From the NCBI GenBank assembly GCA_002384055.1, contig DGAU01000014.1:62001-126000 (forward strand): a stretch of DNA of 64,000 bases, written 5' to 3'. Below are positions 1 to 8,685 of the stretch, piece after piece. The stretch is from Flavobacteriaceae bacterium UBA4022. GTDB taxonomy: Bacteria > Bacteroidota > Bacteroidia > Flavobacteriales > Flavobacteriaceae. The notes beneath the pieces were generated by a model that made no database searches, was not told the DNA's origin, and was given only the letters and a program-made list of their open reading frames with translations. A program made the position numbers and the translations under genes. Position 1 is the first letter of the stretch. The number at the start of each line of letters is the position of its first letter.

Positions 1-525
1 GAAAACTATATGTTCGTGTCCAACCACACCTCTATGATGGACATTATGCTGATGTTATATGTCGCCAATAGACCTTTTGTTTTTGTTGGCAAAAAAGAAC
101 TCTCAAAAATCCCGCTCTTTGGGTATTTCTATAAAAGAGGGTGTATTTTGGTCGATAGAAACGATCCTTCAAGCCGTCGTGATGTTTATGCGCAGGCTCA
201 AAAAAGGCTAAAAGCGGGCCTGAGTATTTGCATTTTCCCCGAAGGTGGCGTGCCGGACCCATCAATAGAATTGAGCGCGTTTAAGGACGGGGCATTTCGT
301 TTAGCGATTGAGCACAAAATCCCGATTGCACCAATGACATTTTTAGACAACAAGAAGCGATTCCCTTATGCATTTTTTGACGGAAGCATGGGTCGAATGA
401 GAGTCATTATGCACGAATTTTTACCGACGGCTAATTTAGAGATTGACCACCGACGTAAGCTAAAAGAGCAAACGAGAACAATTATTTTGGACGCCCTTCA
501 GGCAGATGTGGCGGCTAAAACTTAA
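1..525 (+). CDS. 1-acyl-sn-glycerol-3-phosphate acyltransferase, 5' end cut by window
   Basis: PlsC-type acyltransferase that adds an acyl chain to lysophosphatidic acid at the inner membrane in phospholipid synthesis. The reading frame is open from base 1 (Glu-Asn-Tyr before the Met at base 10), so the N-terminus lies upstream of the window and the Met at 10 is internal. The catalytic NHTSMMD motif (HX4D) lies just after that Met, and the FPEGG substrate motif is about 75 residues later. The 3' end overlaps the convergent beta-barrel gene by 11 bases. The family is clear; the exact acyl acceptor is inferred. Confidence 0.9.
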   Translation, partial: ENYMFVSNHTSMMDIMLMLYVANRPFVFVGKKELSKIPLFGYFYKRGCILVDRNDPSSRRDVYAQAQKRLKAGLSICIFPEGGVPDPSIELSAFKDGAFRLAIEHKIPIAPMTFLDNKKRFPYAFFDGSMGRMRVIMHEFLPTANLEIDHRRKLKEQTRTIILDALQADVAAKT

Positions 526-1999
526 AGCGCAGTCCGCTCATCACGCCCAATTGATAAGGAGAAAAATCAATAGACGAGTCTGAATAAGCCCCAATTTGGT
601 ACTTAAAGGTAGGCTCTACTTTGAGGAAGAAACCAGAGAATACTTTGTAGTCAATGCCAAAACCAAGATTCGTAGACACGCTAAAAGCGCTCAAGTTGTT
701 GAGCTCGCCCAGCACATAACGATTCTCATTATCTGAGACCGAAACTTCGCTGTTATTGAGAAACAAACCACTTAGGCCACTGATCAGAGATAAGGAGATT
801 TTGCCTTCGATAAGCTGATACTGTGCCTCTAATGGGATTTCGAAGTAACTGATGCTGGCGCGTAATTCTGGCGTACCAGACGAGGATTTTAGACTTAACT
901 GACCAAATGCATTGGTTGGGTCATTAATAGGTCCAGGAGGGAAGGTCCCTTTGTCAAAAACACTAATAACCATGTTGTTGCTGTTGTAATTGACAGCAGA
1001 CAAGCCAAAGGAGGCTGGCCCAGTGGCAATTTCTATGCCTTGTGTGGCGTAGCCTACATTGATGTTATGGATCCCGGTCCGTAAGGTGAGTTTTTCATTC
1101 CATTTTAAAGCTACTTGGACCCCGTAACTAAAGGACACATCGCCGTTTTGTGGGTTGTCATTTAAAAATGGGTCGATAGATGAGCCCCCACGAAGGCTAG
1201 AGTAATAAACCGGCCCGGCCATGGGCGCAACAATGAGCCCTCTTGACGCGCCAGGACTAACCTCATCCATGCCTGGAGACTCAGGGTCCAGCGTGAGGCT
1301 GGCCTCCACTAGAGCAACAGAAGTCGTTTCTTGCGTGTCAAAAGGGGTTGTGGTCTGGATTTCTGGTGTCTTAGGCTCCGAAATGGATACTGGGACTAAA
1401 GCGATGGCATCAGCGGGCGCATCAGCAATTGCTTCGGAGATGGACTCTAATTTTGACACCGCATCTTTCTCCAAGGCAATAGCCTCTACTGACCCGGTTA
1501 TATTTCTGGCCATCACTTGATCCATGTGTTGTTCTCCATGAGACAATGGGTCTTTGTCATGTGTTGGCGACAAAGGACTTGCGCCTTGACTGGCTAGAGC
1601 ACGCTGAGTCGTGGCCTGCGGGGATTTTTTAGGGTTTTGAATTGTCGGCGACTCATTACGCGTAGGACCGCCCTCTTGTTCTTTGGATTCAGAAGCAATA
1701 GAGGTGGTGTTCGATCGGTCACTTGACTCTGTTTTTCTCGCTTCATCTTGGGTTTGGGCAGGGGTGACAGGCGCTATAACCACTGTAGTGCTATTGGATA
1801 TGGCTTGGTTAAAGGTTAGGGTGACTAATAAAAGCGCGACCGCAGCGACACCAGCATAACGATACCATATAGGAATGATAACACGTCGCGTATCCTGCTT
1901 ATCCAAAGCTTCTTCGATCCGCGTCCACATTTCTGGTCCAGGCTTCTGGGAAAACTGCCCCAAATATGATTTGAATATGTCGTCTGTCTTTTTCTTCAC
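515..1999 (-). CDS. Membrane-anchored outer-membrane beta-barrel protein, putative anti-sigma partner
   Basis: A 494-residue protein with an unusual layout. A short charged N-terminus (1-42) is followed by one membrane helix (about 46-63), a long low-complexity Ser/Thr/Glu/Pro region (about 70-250), and a C-terminal stretch (about 255-494) with the alternating pattern of a PorT-like outer-membrane beta-barrel, ending in Phe-Lys-Phe. It lies 5 bases downstream of an ECF sigma factor gene, as anti-sigma factors do, so the N-terminus may bind that sigma factor while the C-terminus sits in or near the outer membrane. That role is inferred from position and topology; no known anti-sigma motif is evident. 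Confidence 0.7.
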   Translation of the reverse strand: MKKKTDDIFKSYLGQFSQKPGPEMWTRIEEALDKQDTRRVIIPIWYRYAGVAAVALLLVTLTFNQAISNSTTVVIAPVTPAQTQDEARKTESSDRSNTTSIASESKEQEGGPTRNESPTIQNPKKSPQATTQRALASQGASPLSPTHDKDPLSHGEQHMDQVMARNITGSVEAIALEKDAVSKLESISEAIADAPADAIALVPVSISEPKTPEIQTTTPFDTQETTSVALVEASLTLDPESPGMDEVSPGASRGLIVAPMAGPVYYSSLRGGSSIDPFLNDNPQNGDVSFSYGVQVALKWNEKLTLRTGIHNINVGYATQGIEIATGPASFGLSAVNYNSNNMVISVFDKGTFPPGPINDPTNAFGQLSLKSSSGTPELRASISYFEIPLEAQYQLIEGKISLSLISGLSGLFLNNSEVSVSDNENRYVLGELNNLSAFSVSTNLGFGIDYKVFSGFFLKVEPTFKYQIGAYSDSSIDFSPYQLGVMSGLRFKF

Positions 2000-2004
2000 T
2001 TTAT

Positions 2005-2544
2005 TTAATTATTGTCGGCAGCCTTATGGTGTGCCTCTATTTTTGATCGCAATAAAATGCGCGCTCGTGCCAAATTCGATTTTGACGTGCCATCGCTTAT
2101 GCCCATAAGCTCGCCAATTTCTTTATGTGTATAGCCGTCTAAGACATACAAGTTGAACACTAAACGATAGCGTTCTGGCAGCTCTTGGATGATGGAAAGA
2201 AGAAAGGATAAAGGAAGGCTCGGCTCGTCTTCTGTAAATTCTTCTGCCGCCTCCAAAATATCATCTTCGGGGAGCGTCAAAACTCTTTTCTTGCGGTACT
2301 TCTGAAGCACTGTGTTGACGGTAACCCTTTTTATCCAACCTTCAAACGATCCTTTTCCCGTGTATTGACCAATACGGCCAAAGATCGTGATAAAGGCATC
2401 CTGTAAATTGTCTTCGGCCTCGACTCTATTAGGCGAGTACTTGAGGCACAACCCAAAAAGTATGGAAGCATATTTATGATAAAGCGCTTCCTGTGCTTTT
2501 CGGTCGTTTTTCTGACAATCTGCTATGAGCTTATCTAAAGTCAA
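2005..2544 (-). CDS. RNA polymerase sigma factor, sigma-70 family (ECF)
   Basis: ECF-type sigma factor of 179 residues. Region 2 covers about residues 18-90, with the LYHKYA start and the DNLQDAFI segment that contacts the -10 region. Region 4 covers about 115-170, with the helix-turn-helix around HKEIGELMGIS. It directs RNA polymerase to a set of promoters not identifiable here. The only start giving the full region 2 is TTG at 2544; the nearby ATG is in another frame and stops quickly. It is cotranscribed with the downstream membrane-anchored barrel protein, its likely regulator. Family assignment is secure. Confidence 0.92.
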   Translation of the reverse strand: MTLDKLIADCQKNDRKAQEALYHKYASILFGLCLKYSPNRVEAEDNLQDAFITIFGRIGQYTGKGSFEGWIKRVTVNTVLQKYRKKRVLTLPEDDILEAAEEFTEDEPSLPLSFLLSIIQELPERYRLVFNLYVLDGYTHKEIGELMGISDGTSKSNLARARILLRSKIEAHHKAADNN

Positions 2545-2653
2545 ACACGAACATGTTTTATGGAGTTAATGAGCCCCGATTTGAATGGCCGCACATGACT
2601 TTCTGTAATATAGATGCTATTTTGCTGTTCAGGTTGCGCGGGTGTAAAAGCAA

Positions 2654-3661
2654 TTAATTTGAAAGCGTGGCTATGGCTAATTTTATTTTTTGTTCCAGCT
2701 CTTCCATTAATTCCGGGTTATCCAGCAGTAGTGCTTTGACTGCATCTCGGCCCTGACCTAGTTTTGTTTCGTCGTAACTGAACCAAGAACCGCTCTTTTT
2801 GATGATTTCATAATCAACACCAAGATCGATTATTTCGCCAATTTTGGAAATACCCTCGCCATAAAGGATGTCAAATTCCACTGTTTTAAACGGAGGAGCG
2901 ACTTTGTTTTTAACGACTTTAACCCTGGTTTTATTGCCTACAGCAGCACTGGCGCTGTCTTTAATTTGGGTTGATCGACGGATGTCCAATCGAATAGAGG
3001 CGTAAAACTTCAAGGCATTTCCTCCTGTGGTGGTTTCGGGATTGCCAAACATCACCCCTATTTTTTCACGGAGTTGGTTAATGAATATTACCGTGCATTT
3101 GGTTTTGCTGATGGACCCAGTGAGCTTTCTTAGGGCTTGAGACATGAGACGTGCATGAAGCCCCATTTTACTGTCCCCCATTTCGCCCTCTATTTCACTT
3201 CTTGGTGTCAGCGCGGCCACGGAGTCGATCACAATAATATCAATTGCACCGCTTCTGATCAGGTTGTCGGTAATTTCTAGTGCTTGTTCGCCGTTGTCGG
3301 GCTGAGAGATGATCAAATTATCGATATCAACACCTAGATTGGCGGCATAATAGCGATCGAACGCATGTTCGGCATCTATGAAAGCAGCAATTCCGCCTTT
3401 TTTTTGTGCTTCGGCAATAGCGTGGAGGGTAAGTGTTGTTTTACCCGAAGATTCAGGGCCATAGATTTCGATCACACGGCCTTTGGGGTAGCCGCCAACC
3501 CCTAAGGCTAAATCTAAGCCTAATGATCCTGTGGGGATGACCTCAATTGCTTCAATAGGACTGTCGCCCATTTTCATAACAGCCCCTTTTCCATAGGTCT
3601 TATCAAGTTTGTCTAAAGTCAGTTTTAGGGCTTTTAATTTGGCTTCCTTCTCGTTGCTCAT
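2654..3661 (-). CDS. recA: Recombinase RecA
   Basis: RecA, the ATP-dependent strand-exchange protein of homologous recombination. It has 335 residues, normal for the family. The Walker A motif GPESSGKT is at residues 68-75. The DNA-binding loop region with [21 protein letters not shown] is typical of RecA. Gly-Asp-Ser-Lys-Met-Gly in loop 1 is also present. The gene stands alone with its own promoter about 31 bases upstream. No LexA-like box was recognised, and none is expected with confidence in this phylum. Confidence 0.99.
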   Translation of the reverse strand: MSNEKEAKLKALKLTLDKLDKTYGKGAVMKMGDSPIEAIEVIPTGSLGLDLALGVGGYPKGRVIEIYGPESSGKTTLTLHAIAEAQKKGGIAAFIDAEHAFDRYYAANLGVDIDNLIISQPDNGEQALEITDNLIRSGAIDIIVIDSVAALTPRSEIEGEMGDSKMGLHARLMSQALRKLTGSISKTKCTVIFINQLREKIGVMFGNPETTTGGNALKFYASIRLDIRRSTQIKDSASAAVGNKTRVKVVKNKVAPPFKTVEFDILYGEGISKIGEIIDLGVDYEIIKKSGSWFSYDETKLGQGRDAVKALLLDNPELMEELEQKIKLAIATLSN

Positions 3662-3692
3662 ATTCGTAGATTTATCTGTTATACGTATGGTG

Positions 3693-3723
3693 CTAATTTA
3701 GTATTTCTTTGCTTTGGCGACAA
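3693..3723 (-). promoter_or_regulatory. Promoter of recA
   Basis: On the minus strand a TTG (plus 3721-3723) is followed by exactly 20 bases and then TAAATTAG (plus 3693-3700), one mismatch from the Bacteroidota -7 element TAnnTTTG. It lies 31 bases before the recA start. Confidence 0.6.
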
Positions 3724-3862
3724 TGCAGAAGTGGTTATACACACCTGTTTTTGTTAACAATGCATGCAATTTGTAAATTAAATGTCCTTAGCGTGTTTGA
3801 TGAGAAAAAATCATGGTTTTGCACTAGTGCTTTATTTGTTTTTGGCGATTGCGACAAAGGCA

Positions 3863-4921
3863 TTACTTATAGATACCCACCTCAAGGACACCGTCTTTGT
3901 CCATGTGCGCCCGATACATGCCTGGGGTGTTAAACACCATTGAAACATTACCGTCTCCATCAATAGCAATAACACCACCATCCCCCCCTAGGGCTGGGAT
4001 TTTTCTTTCGATCACCTCTTGAGAAGCCTCCTTGACCGAGAGTCCTTTGTACTCCATTAAGGCCGAAATGTCGTAGGCCACCACCCCACGGATAAAGTAT
4101 TCTCCCCACCCGGTAGCGGAAACGGCGCAGGTTTTGTTGTTGGCATAAGTGCCTGCTCCTATAATAGGGGCATCACCAATTCGCCCATAACGCTTATTGG
4201 TCATGCCTCCGGTTGAAGTGCCTGCGGCGAGATTACCGTTTTTATCTAAAGCAACACAACCAACAGTCCCAAATTTACCAGCTTTTATAAACGGATCATA
4301 AAATGCGTCTTCAGAATGGATCACTCTGGCTTGCGCCTCTTTCATTTGCGTTCTTTTTAAGGCATCGAAGCGTTGTTGTGAGTAGAAATACTCAGGAGCA
4401 ACCATTTCAACCCCTTGTGTTGCGGCAAAGGCCTCTGCTCCTTGTCCGAACAAAAACACATGTTCGCTTTCGGTCATGACCATTTGGGCGAGGTCTATCG
4501 GGTTTTTAATGTGAGTTAGGCCGGCAACAGCCCCTGCGTTAAGGGTGGCGCCATCCATTATAGAGGCGTCGAGTTCATTATTGCCATTATTGTTAAAGAC
4601 GGCGCCTTTGCCGGCATTGAAAAGCGGCGAGTCTTCTAAAATTTTGATGGTCGCAGTAACCGCTTCTAACGCAGGCCGCCCACTTTTTAATAATTGATGC
4701 CCGGCGCGAATAGCCTCTTCGAGTTTGGTTTTGTAGGCCAATTCTAGCGAGTCAGAAAGTTGATTTTTTAGAATTGTTCCCGCACCTCCATGAATGACGA
4801 TGCCGAAATTTTCGGAGGAATTTGGCGACAAATCGTCTGAATTTATGCTCGATTTATCCGACGAAAGACAAGAAATAGCGATTAAAGACACTAAAACACA
4901 AAAATATTTGACTTTTTTCAT
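3863..4921 (-). CDS. Isoaspartyl peptidase/L-asparaginase, lipoprotein
   Basis: N-terminal nucleophile hydrolase of the plant-type asparaginase (IaaA) family, which cleaves beta-aspartyl dipeptides and asparagine. It has 352 residues. A hydrophobic signal ends at Cys18 and suggests a lipoprotein exported to the periplasm. HGGAG is at 44-48. Autocleavage is expected before Thr219 in GTVG (218-221), which then becomes the nucleophile; TSTGG at 235-239 and GWGE near 271-274 are conserved. It is a single gene with its own promoter. Exact substrate preference between isoaspartyl peptides and asparagine cannot be told from sequence. Confidence 0.93.
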   Translation of the reverse strand: MKKVKYFCVLVSLIAISCLSSDKSSINSDDLSPNSSENFGIVIHGGAGTILKNQLSDSLELAYKTKLEEAIRAGHQLLKSGRPALEAVTATIKILEDSPLFNAGKGAVFNNNGNNELDASIMDGATLNAGAVAGLTHIKNPIDLAQMVMTESEHVFLFGQGAEAFAATQGVEMVAPEYFYSQQRFDALKRTQMKEAQARVIHSEDAFYDPFIKAGKFGTVGCVALDKNGNLAAGTSTGGMTNKRYGRIGDAPIIGAGTYANNKTCAVSATGWGEYFIRGVVAYDISALMEYKGLSVKEASQEVIERKIPALGGDGGVIAIDGDGNVSMVFNTPGMYRAHMDKDGVLEVGIYK

Positions 4922-4938
4922 AAATTTTTTTTCTTGAT

Positions 4939-4968
4939 CAAATATAGCAATAAAGTATTAAAAATCAA
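4939..4968 (-). promoter_or_regulatory. Promoter of the isoaspartyl peptidase gene
   Basis: Perfect flavobacterial promoter on the minus strand: TTG (plus 4966-4968), 19-base spacer, TATATTTG (plus 4939-4946). The box ends 17 bases before the start codon at 4921. Confidence 0.78.
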
Positions 4969-5052
4969 GTATTTACATCGATAATAATAAGAAAACTAAA
5001 TTTAAAAAAGGGCCTAAAAACACGATGAAATGCAAAAAATAACGACGAAGTG

Positions 5053-5082
5053 TTGCATTAGTAAAAAATAAGTGTACATTTG
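5053..5082 (+). promoter_or_regulatory. Promoter of the CAP-domain lipoprotein gene
   Basis: TTG at 5053-5055, 19-base spacer, TACATTTG at 5075-5082: a perfect match to the Bacteroidota TTG/TAnnTTTG promoter. It leaves a leader of about 30 bases before the ATG at 5118. Confidence 0.78.
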
Positions 5083-5117
5083 TCCTGTATCAAGCCCCAA
5101 ATTTGATGCCCGAACTT

Positions 5118-5621
5118 ATGAAACTCATCACTACAAGCCTTTTGGCACTGCTCTTAATCCTCAATGTATCTTGTACTACAGAGGAGTCAATCGAAACAGT
5201 AGAAACTGCAGATTTATCTATCGACATTAACCTTGCTAACGAAACGGATTGGCAAATGGCCGATGAGGTGCTTCAACTTGTTAATGCCCATCGCGCTACT
5301 TTAGGTCTTTCAGGATTATCTTCAGATCGCGGATATGCTTCTGCCTACGCTGTTGCGCATACTAAGTATATGATCGAATTGGATAGAATCAGTCACGATG
5401 GATTTATCGATCGCGCAAGAGCCTTAAAAAATAATGGTGCTGTAACGGTAGGTGAAAATGTTGCTGCTGGTTACGAGAGTGCAGAAAGCGTTGTTAACGC
5501 ATGGCTTAACAGCCCTTCTCACAGAGAAGCAATCCAGGGGAACTATACCCACACTGGCTTTGGTGTCATGCAGAATGAAAGCGGACGCTACTACTTCACA
5601 CAATTGTTCTACAAAAAATAG
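5118..5621 (+). CDS. CAP (SCP-like) domain lipoprotein
   Basis: Secreted protein of the CAP superfamily (CRISP, antigen 5, PR-1; YkwD-like in bacteria). I choose the ATG at 5118 because it gives a clean lipoprotein signal (MKLITTSLLALL... with Cys19 in NVSC); starts at 5103 or 5106 add five polar residues. The mature part is one CAP domain with the conserved GENVAAGY, WLNSPSHRE and THTGFGV segments. The function of bacterial CAP proteins is mostly unknown; an envelope or extracellular role is inferred from the signal. Monocistronic, with a strong promoter. Confidence 0.88.
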   Translation: MKLITTSLLALLLILNVSCTTEESIETVETADLSIDINLANETDWQMADEVLQLVNAHRATLGLSGLSSDRGYASAYAVAHTKYMIELDRISHDGFIDRARALKNNGAVTVGENVAAGYESAESVVNAWLNSPSHREAIQGNYTHTGFGVMQNESGRYYFTQLFYKK

Positions 5622-5685
5622 GCAGACGGATTTTTATTTGGGATTATCCCATAATTTGACGAAATTGTACCAAATACAAACCGTC

Positions 5686-6222
5686 ATGGGAATCGCCAAA
5701 CCGTTTAATTTAAGTCAATGGATTGCTCAAAATCGTGAGCTCCTCAAGCCTCCAATAGGAAATAAAAATCTTTATGTGGCCTCTGGGGATTATATCGTAA
5801 TGATTGTCGCCGGCCCGAATGCTCGTAAAGATTACCATTACAACGAAACAGAAGAATTGTTTTACCAGCTCGAGGGTCATATTACCGTAATCATTCAAGA
5901 GGATGGGCAGCGAAAGGAGATGCCGCTTGGCCCCGGAGACATGTATCTTCACCCAGCCAAAGTGCCTCATTCTCCCAGCCGGCAAGAGGGGTCGATCGGT
6001 TTAGTGATCGAGCGCAAAAGAGCCGGAAAGGGATTCAAAGATGGTTTGCTTTGGTTCTGCGACAGCTGCAACAACCCCCTACATGAAGTGTTTTTTGACC
6101 TTCATGATATTGAAAGGGATTTCCTTCCTCATTTTAAAGAATATTATAATAACCAAGCACTGCGCACGTGTTCCTCTTGTGGTGATGTCATGGACGCTGA
6201 TCCTCGGTTTATAGAAAATTAA
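5686..6222 (+). CDS. nbaC: 3-hydroxyanthranilate 3,4-dioxygenase
   Basis: Cupin enzyme that opens the ring of 3-hydroxyanthranilate with O2 to 2-amino-3-carboxymuconate semialdehyde in the kynurenine pathway. It has 178 residues from the ATG at 5686; the frame stays open upstream into the CAP gene, but that part has no similarity to the family. Fe(II) ligands are His51, Glu57 and His95. The C-terminal metal site typical of bacterial and fungal enzymes is present as Cys125-x2-Cys128 and Cys162-x2-Cys165. No other kynurenine gene is in the window. Only an aldehyde dehydrogenase follows. Confidence 0.95.
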   Translation: MGIAKPFNLSQWIAQNRELLKPPIGNKNLYVASGDYIVMIVAGPNARKDYHYNETEELFYQLEGHITVIIQEDGQRKEMPLGPGDMYLHPAKVPHSPSRQEGSIGLVIERKRAGKGFKDGLLWFCDSCNNPLHEVFFDLHDIERDFLPHFKEYYNNQALRTCSSCGDVMDADPRFIEN

Positions 6223-6288
6223 TCATCAGCCTACCGCACTGGCGACCACTTTTTGGCTCGCCTTTGCCCGGTTTTTAAGCAAATCTCA

Positions 6289-6321
6289 TTTGCTTCAAGG
6301 GAAGATAAAGTTGTACTTTAG
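6289..6321 (+). promoter_or_regulatory. Putative promoter of the aldehyde dehydrogenase gene
   Basis: TTTG at 6289-6292, 21-base spacer, TACTTTAG at 6314-6321, one mismatch from TAnnTTTG. It suggests that the dehydrogenase can be expressed separately from the dioxygenase gene. Confidence 0.5.
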
Positions 6322-6351
6322 CCGCTCTACTGACGACTAAATTTTGAAAAA

Positions 6352-7905
6352 ATGAATATAAATTCAGAATCATTTGGCATTGAAGATGCCTTACAACAAC
6401 TAGGACTAAAAGCGATCAACCCAGGCACTTCCACAGGGAGTCATTGGATGAATAGCGAAACGGAAATAGCTTCTTACTCACCTGTTGATGGCAAACTTAT
6501 TGGTAAAGTCACCGCGACCACACCCGAGGATTATGAGAAAGTCATGACGGCTGCAACCACTGCATTCAAGGATTGGCGTGTGATGCCTGCCCCTTTGAGA
6601 GGAGAGATTGTTCGCCAATTTGGGGATGAATTACGCCGCCTCAAAGACCCACTAGGTAAGCTCGTGTCCTATGAAATGGGAAAAAGTCTTCAAGAAGGTC
6701 TAGGTGAGGTCCAAGAGATGATCGACATCTGCGATTTTGCAGTAGGCCTATCGCGACAGTTGCACGGACTGACCATGCACAGTGAACGACCAGGTCACCG
6801 CATGTATGAACAATACCATCCTATGGGTGTTGTTGGGATCATTTCTGCTTTTAATTTCCCCGTAGCCGTATGGTGTTGGAACACAGCTTTAGCTTGGATA
6901 TGCGGAGATGTTTGTGTTTGGAAGCCTTCTGAAAAAGCCCCATTATGTGGTGTAGCTTGTCAGAACATCGCAGCCAAAGTATTTAAAGACAATGGCTTAT
7001 CCGAAGGAATCTCTTGCTTGATTAATGGGGATTACAAGGTCGGCCAGCTCATGACTTCAGACCCTCGCGTACCCCTAATATCCGCTACAGGGTCTACCCG
7101 AATGGGTAAAATAGTAGCCAAGACTGTCGCAGGACGATTGGGCCGAAGCCTTTTAGAGCTCGGCGGAAACAATGCGATCATTGTAACGCCAGACGCAGAC
7201 CTTAAGATGACGGTTATCGGTGCTGTATTTGGTGCTGTTGGGACCTGTGGACAACGCTGCACGTCTACACGCCGTCTTATTATTCATGAATCTATGTACG
7301 ATCAAGTCAAAGAAGCTTTGGCAAGTGCCTACAGCCAATTGCGTATAGGGAACCCGTTGGATCAAAATAACCACGTGGGCCCACTTATTGACACCGATGC
7401 TGTTGGGATGTACCAAACGGCGCTGCGTCAAGTGATTGAAGAGGGCGGATCTATATTGGTCGAAGGAGGCGTGCTGCGTGGTGAGGGCTACGAAAGCGGC
7501 TGTTATGTTAAGCCCGCCATCGCTGAAGCAGAAAATCACTTTAAAATTGTACAGCATGAAACTTTTGCACCGATTCTTTATTTGATGAAGTACAAAGGAG
7601 ATGTGAGGGAAGCTATCGCGATTCAAAATGGAGTAGCGCAAGGACTCTCCAGCGCCATCATGACCAACAATCTCCGTGAGGCAGAATTATTCTTGAGCCA
7701 CGCCGGAAGCGATTGTGGGATTTCAAATGTGAACATCGGGACTTCTGGTGCCGAAATTGGCGGAGCCTTTGGAGGTGAAAAGGAAACCGGTGGCGGCCGT
7801 GAGTCGGGCAGCGATGCTTGGAAGGTTTATATGAGACGTCAAACCAACACCATCAATTATACAACGGAACTGCCATTGGCCCAAGGGATCAAATTCGACC
7901 TTTAA
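6352..7905 (+). CDS. Aldehyde dehydrogenase, ALDH7 (alpha-aminoadipic semialdehyde dehydrogenase-like)
   Basis: NAD-dependent aldehyde dehydrogenase of 517 residues. It matches the antiquitin (ALDH7) branch: the PMGVVGIISAFNFPVAVW segment, LELGGNNAI with the general base Glu269, and CGQRCTSTRRL with the nucleophile Cys303; Asn168 stabilises the oxyanion. Family members oxidise alpha-aminoadipic semialdehyde (piperideine-6-carboxylate) in lysine breakdown. The neighbouring dioxygenase raises the alternative of 2-aminomuconate semialdehyde as substrate, but that reaction is usually done by another ALDH branch. A terminator hairpin follows. Confidence 0.9.
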   Translation: MNINSESFGIEDALQQLGLKAINPGTSTGSHWMNSETEIASYSPVDGKLIGKVTATTPEDYEKVMTAATTAFKDWRVMPAPLRGEIVRQFGDELRRLKDPLGKLVSYEMGKSLQEGLGEVQEMIDICDFAVGLSRQLHGLTMHSERPGHRMYEQYHPMGVVGIISAFNFPVAVWCWNTALAWICGDVCVWKPSEKAPLCGVACQNIAAKVFKDNGLSEGISCLINGDYKVGQLMTSDPRVPLISATGSTRMGKIVAKTVAGRLGRSLLELGGNNAIIVTPDADLKMTVIGAVFGAVGTCGQRCTSTRRLIIHESMYDQVKEALASAYSQLRIGNPLDQNNHVGPLIDTDAVGMYQTALRQVIEEGGSILVEGGVLRGEGYESGCYVKPAIAEAENHFKIVQHETFAPILYLMKYKGDVREAIAIQNGVAQGLSSAIMTNNLREAELFLSHAGSDCGISNVNIGTSGAEIGGAFGGEKETGGGRESGSDAWKVYMRRQTNTINYTTELPLAQGIKFDL

Positions 7906-7930
7906 GTCAAAGATATTTTAACCTTAATTT

Positions 7931-7958
7931 AGGGCCGTTCTTTTGATAGAGCGGCCCT
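7931..7958. terminator. Terminator hairpin between convergent genes
   Basis: AGGGCCG (7931-7937) pairs perfectly with CGGCCCT (7952-7958), with T-rich sequence on the plus-strand 3' side (ATTTGTTTC) and an A/T-rich run on the other side. It lies just after the ALDH stop and overlaps the stop codon of the convergent phosphatase gene, so it can serve both. Confidence 0.7.
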
Positions 7959-8685
7959 ATTTGTTTCTTCCAGATTCATTAGGGTATAAGCAATGCAAAG
8001 GGGCGCTCTGCCAAAAGGCCTTGCTGGAGACTTCTAAAATAGACAATGGCCCTTGGAAAGCCGCCCCTGTGTCTATGTTCCAAACATTGGCGCATTGTGT
8101 GGGTGTGGAACGATTGATCCTTGTTACGGGTGTGTGGCCGATAAAAATTTCTTCAAAGAGAGACAATCGCTTGGGATAATTCCAGGCCTCCTTAGAAAGG
8201 CCCTGTCCAATAGCACAAGCCAGCTCCCAAAGGGTCCGATCCCAATAAACGGTATGGGCATAAAATTCATTTTTTGGCCCCTCTTGATGGGTAAAACCAG
8301 CATGGACAAAAAGCCGGTTTTCTGAATCCTGGTAGTAGTTATCTAATTGTGTCAAGAACGCAATGTGTTTTTGGATTGTTGCCTGCGAGACCCGTTGATA
8401 AGCAGATTGTGTCCCTGCACCACCGTGTGCCAACCAGAGTTCAGGAGCCACCCCATTTTTCAAATAATTCAGACAAAGCTCATCGTGATTTCCACAAAGA
8501 AAAAGACATTTTTGGCGCTCTTGAAGGGCCAATAAAAAGTCGATGGTCTGAGGGCCATCGCTCCATCCATCGAGATAATCTCCAAGAAAAACAACCAAGT
8601 CGGTCGGCTCTATAGGTGCTTTAGCAAGAGCTTGTTCTAGTCCAGCGAGACCACCATGAATATCTCCAACAACAAATGTTTTCAT
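7957..8685 (-). CDS. Metallophosphoesterase (PPP-type serine/threonine phosphatase family)
   Basis: Calcineurin-like phosphoesterase of 242 residues with the PPP-family signature motifs in order: GDIHG (7-11), GDYLDG (35-40) and GNHD (65-68), which bind two metal ions, and GHTP plus a late His near the C-terminus. Such proteins dephosphorylate phosphoproteins or diadenosine tetraphosphate; substrate not determinable. Its start overlaps the stop of the upstream SDR gene by one base, so the two are translationally coupled. Confidence 0.9.
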   Translation of the reverse strand: MKTFVVGDIHGGLAGLEQALAKAPIEPTDLVVFLGDYLDGWSDGPQTIDFLLALQERQKCLFLCGNHDELCLNYLKNGVAPELWLAHGGAGTQSAYQRVSQATIQKHIAFLTQLDNYYQDSENRLFVHAGFTHQEGPKNEFYAHTVYWDRTLWELACAIGQGLSKEAWNYPKRLSLFEEIFIGHTPVTRINRSTPTQCANVWNIDTGAAFQGPLSILEVSSKAFWQSAPLHCLYPNESGRNK

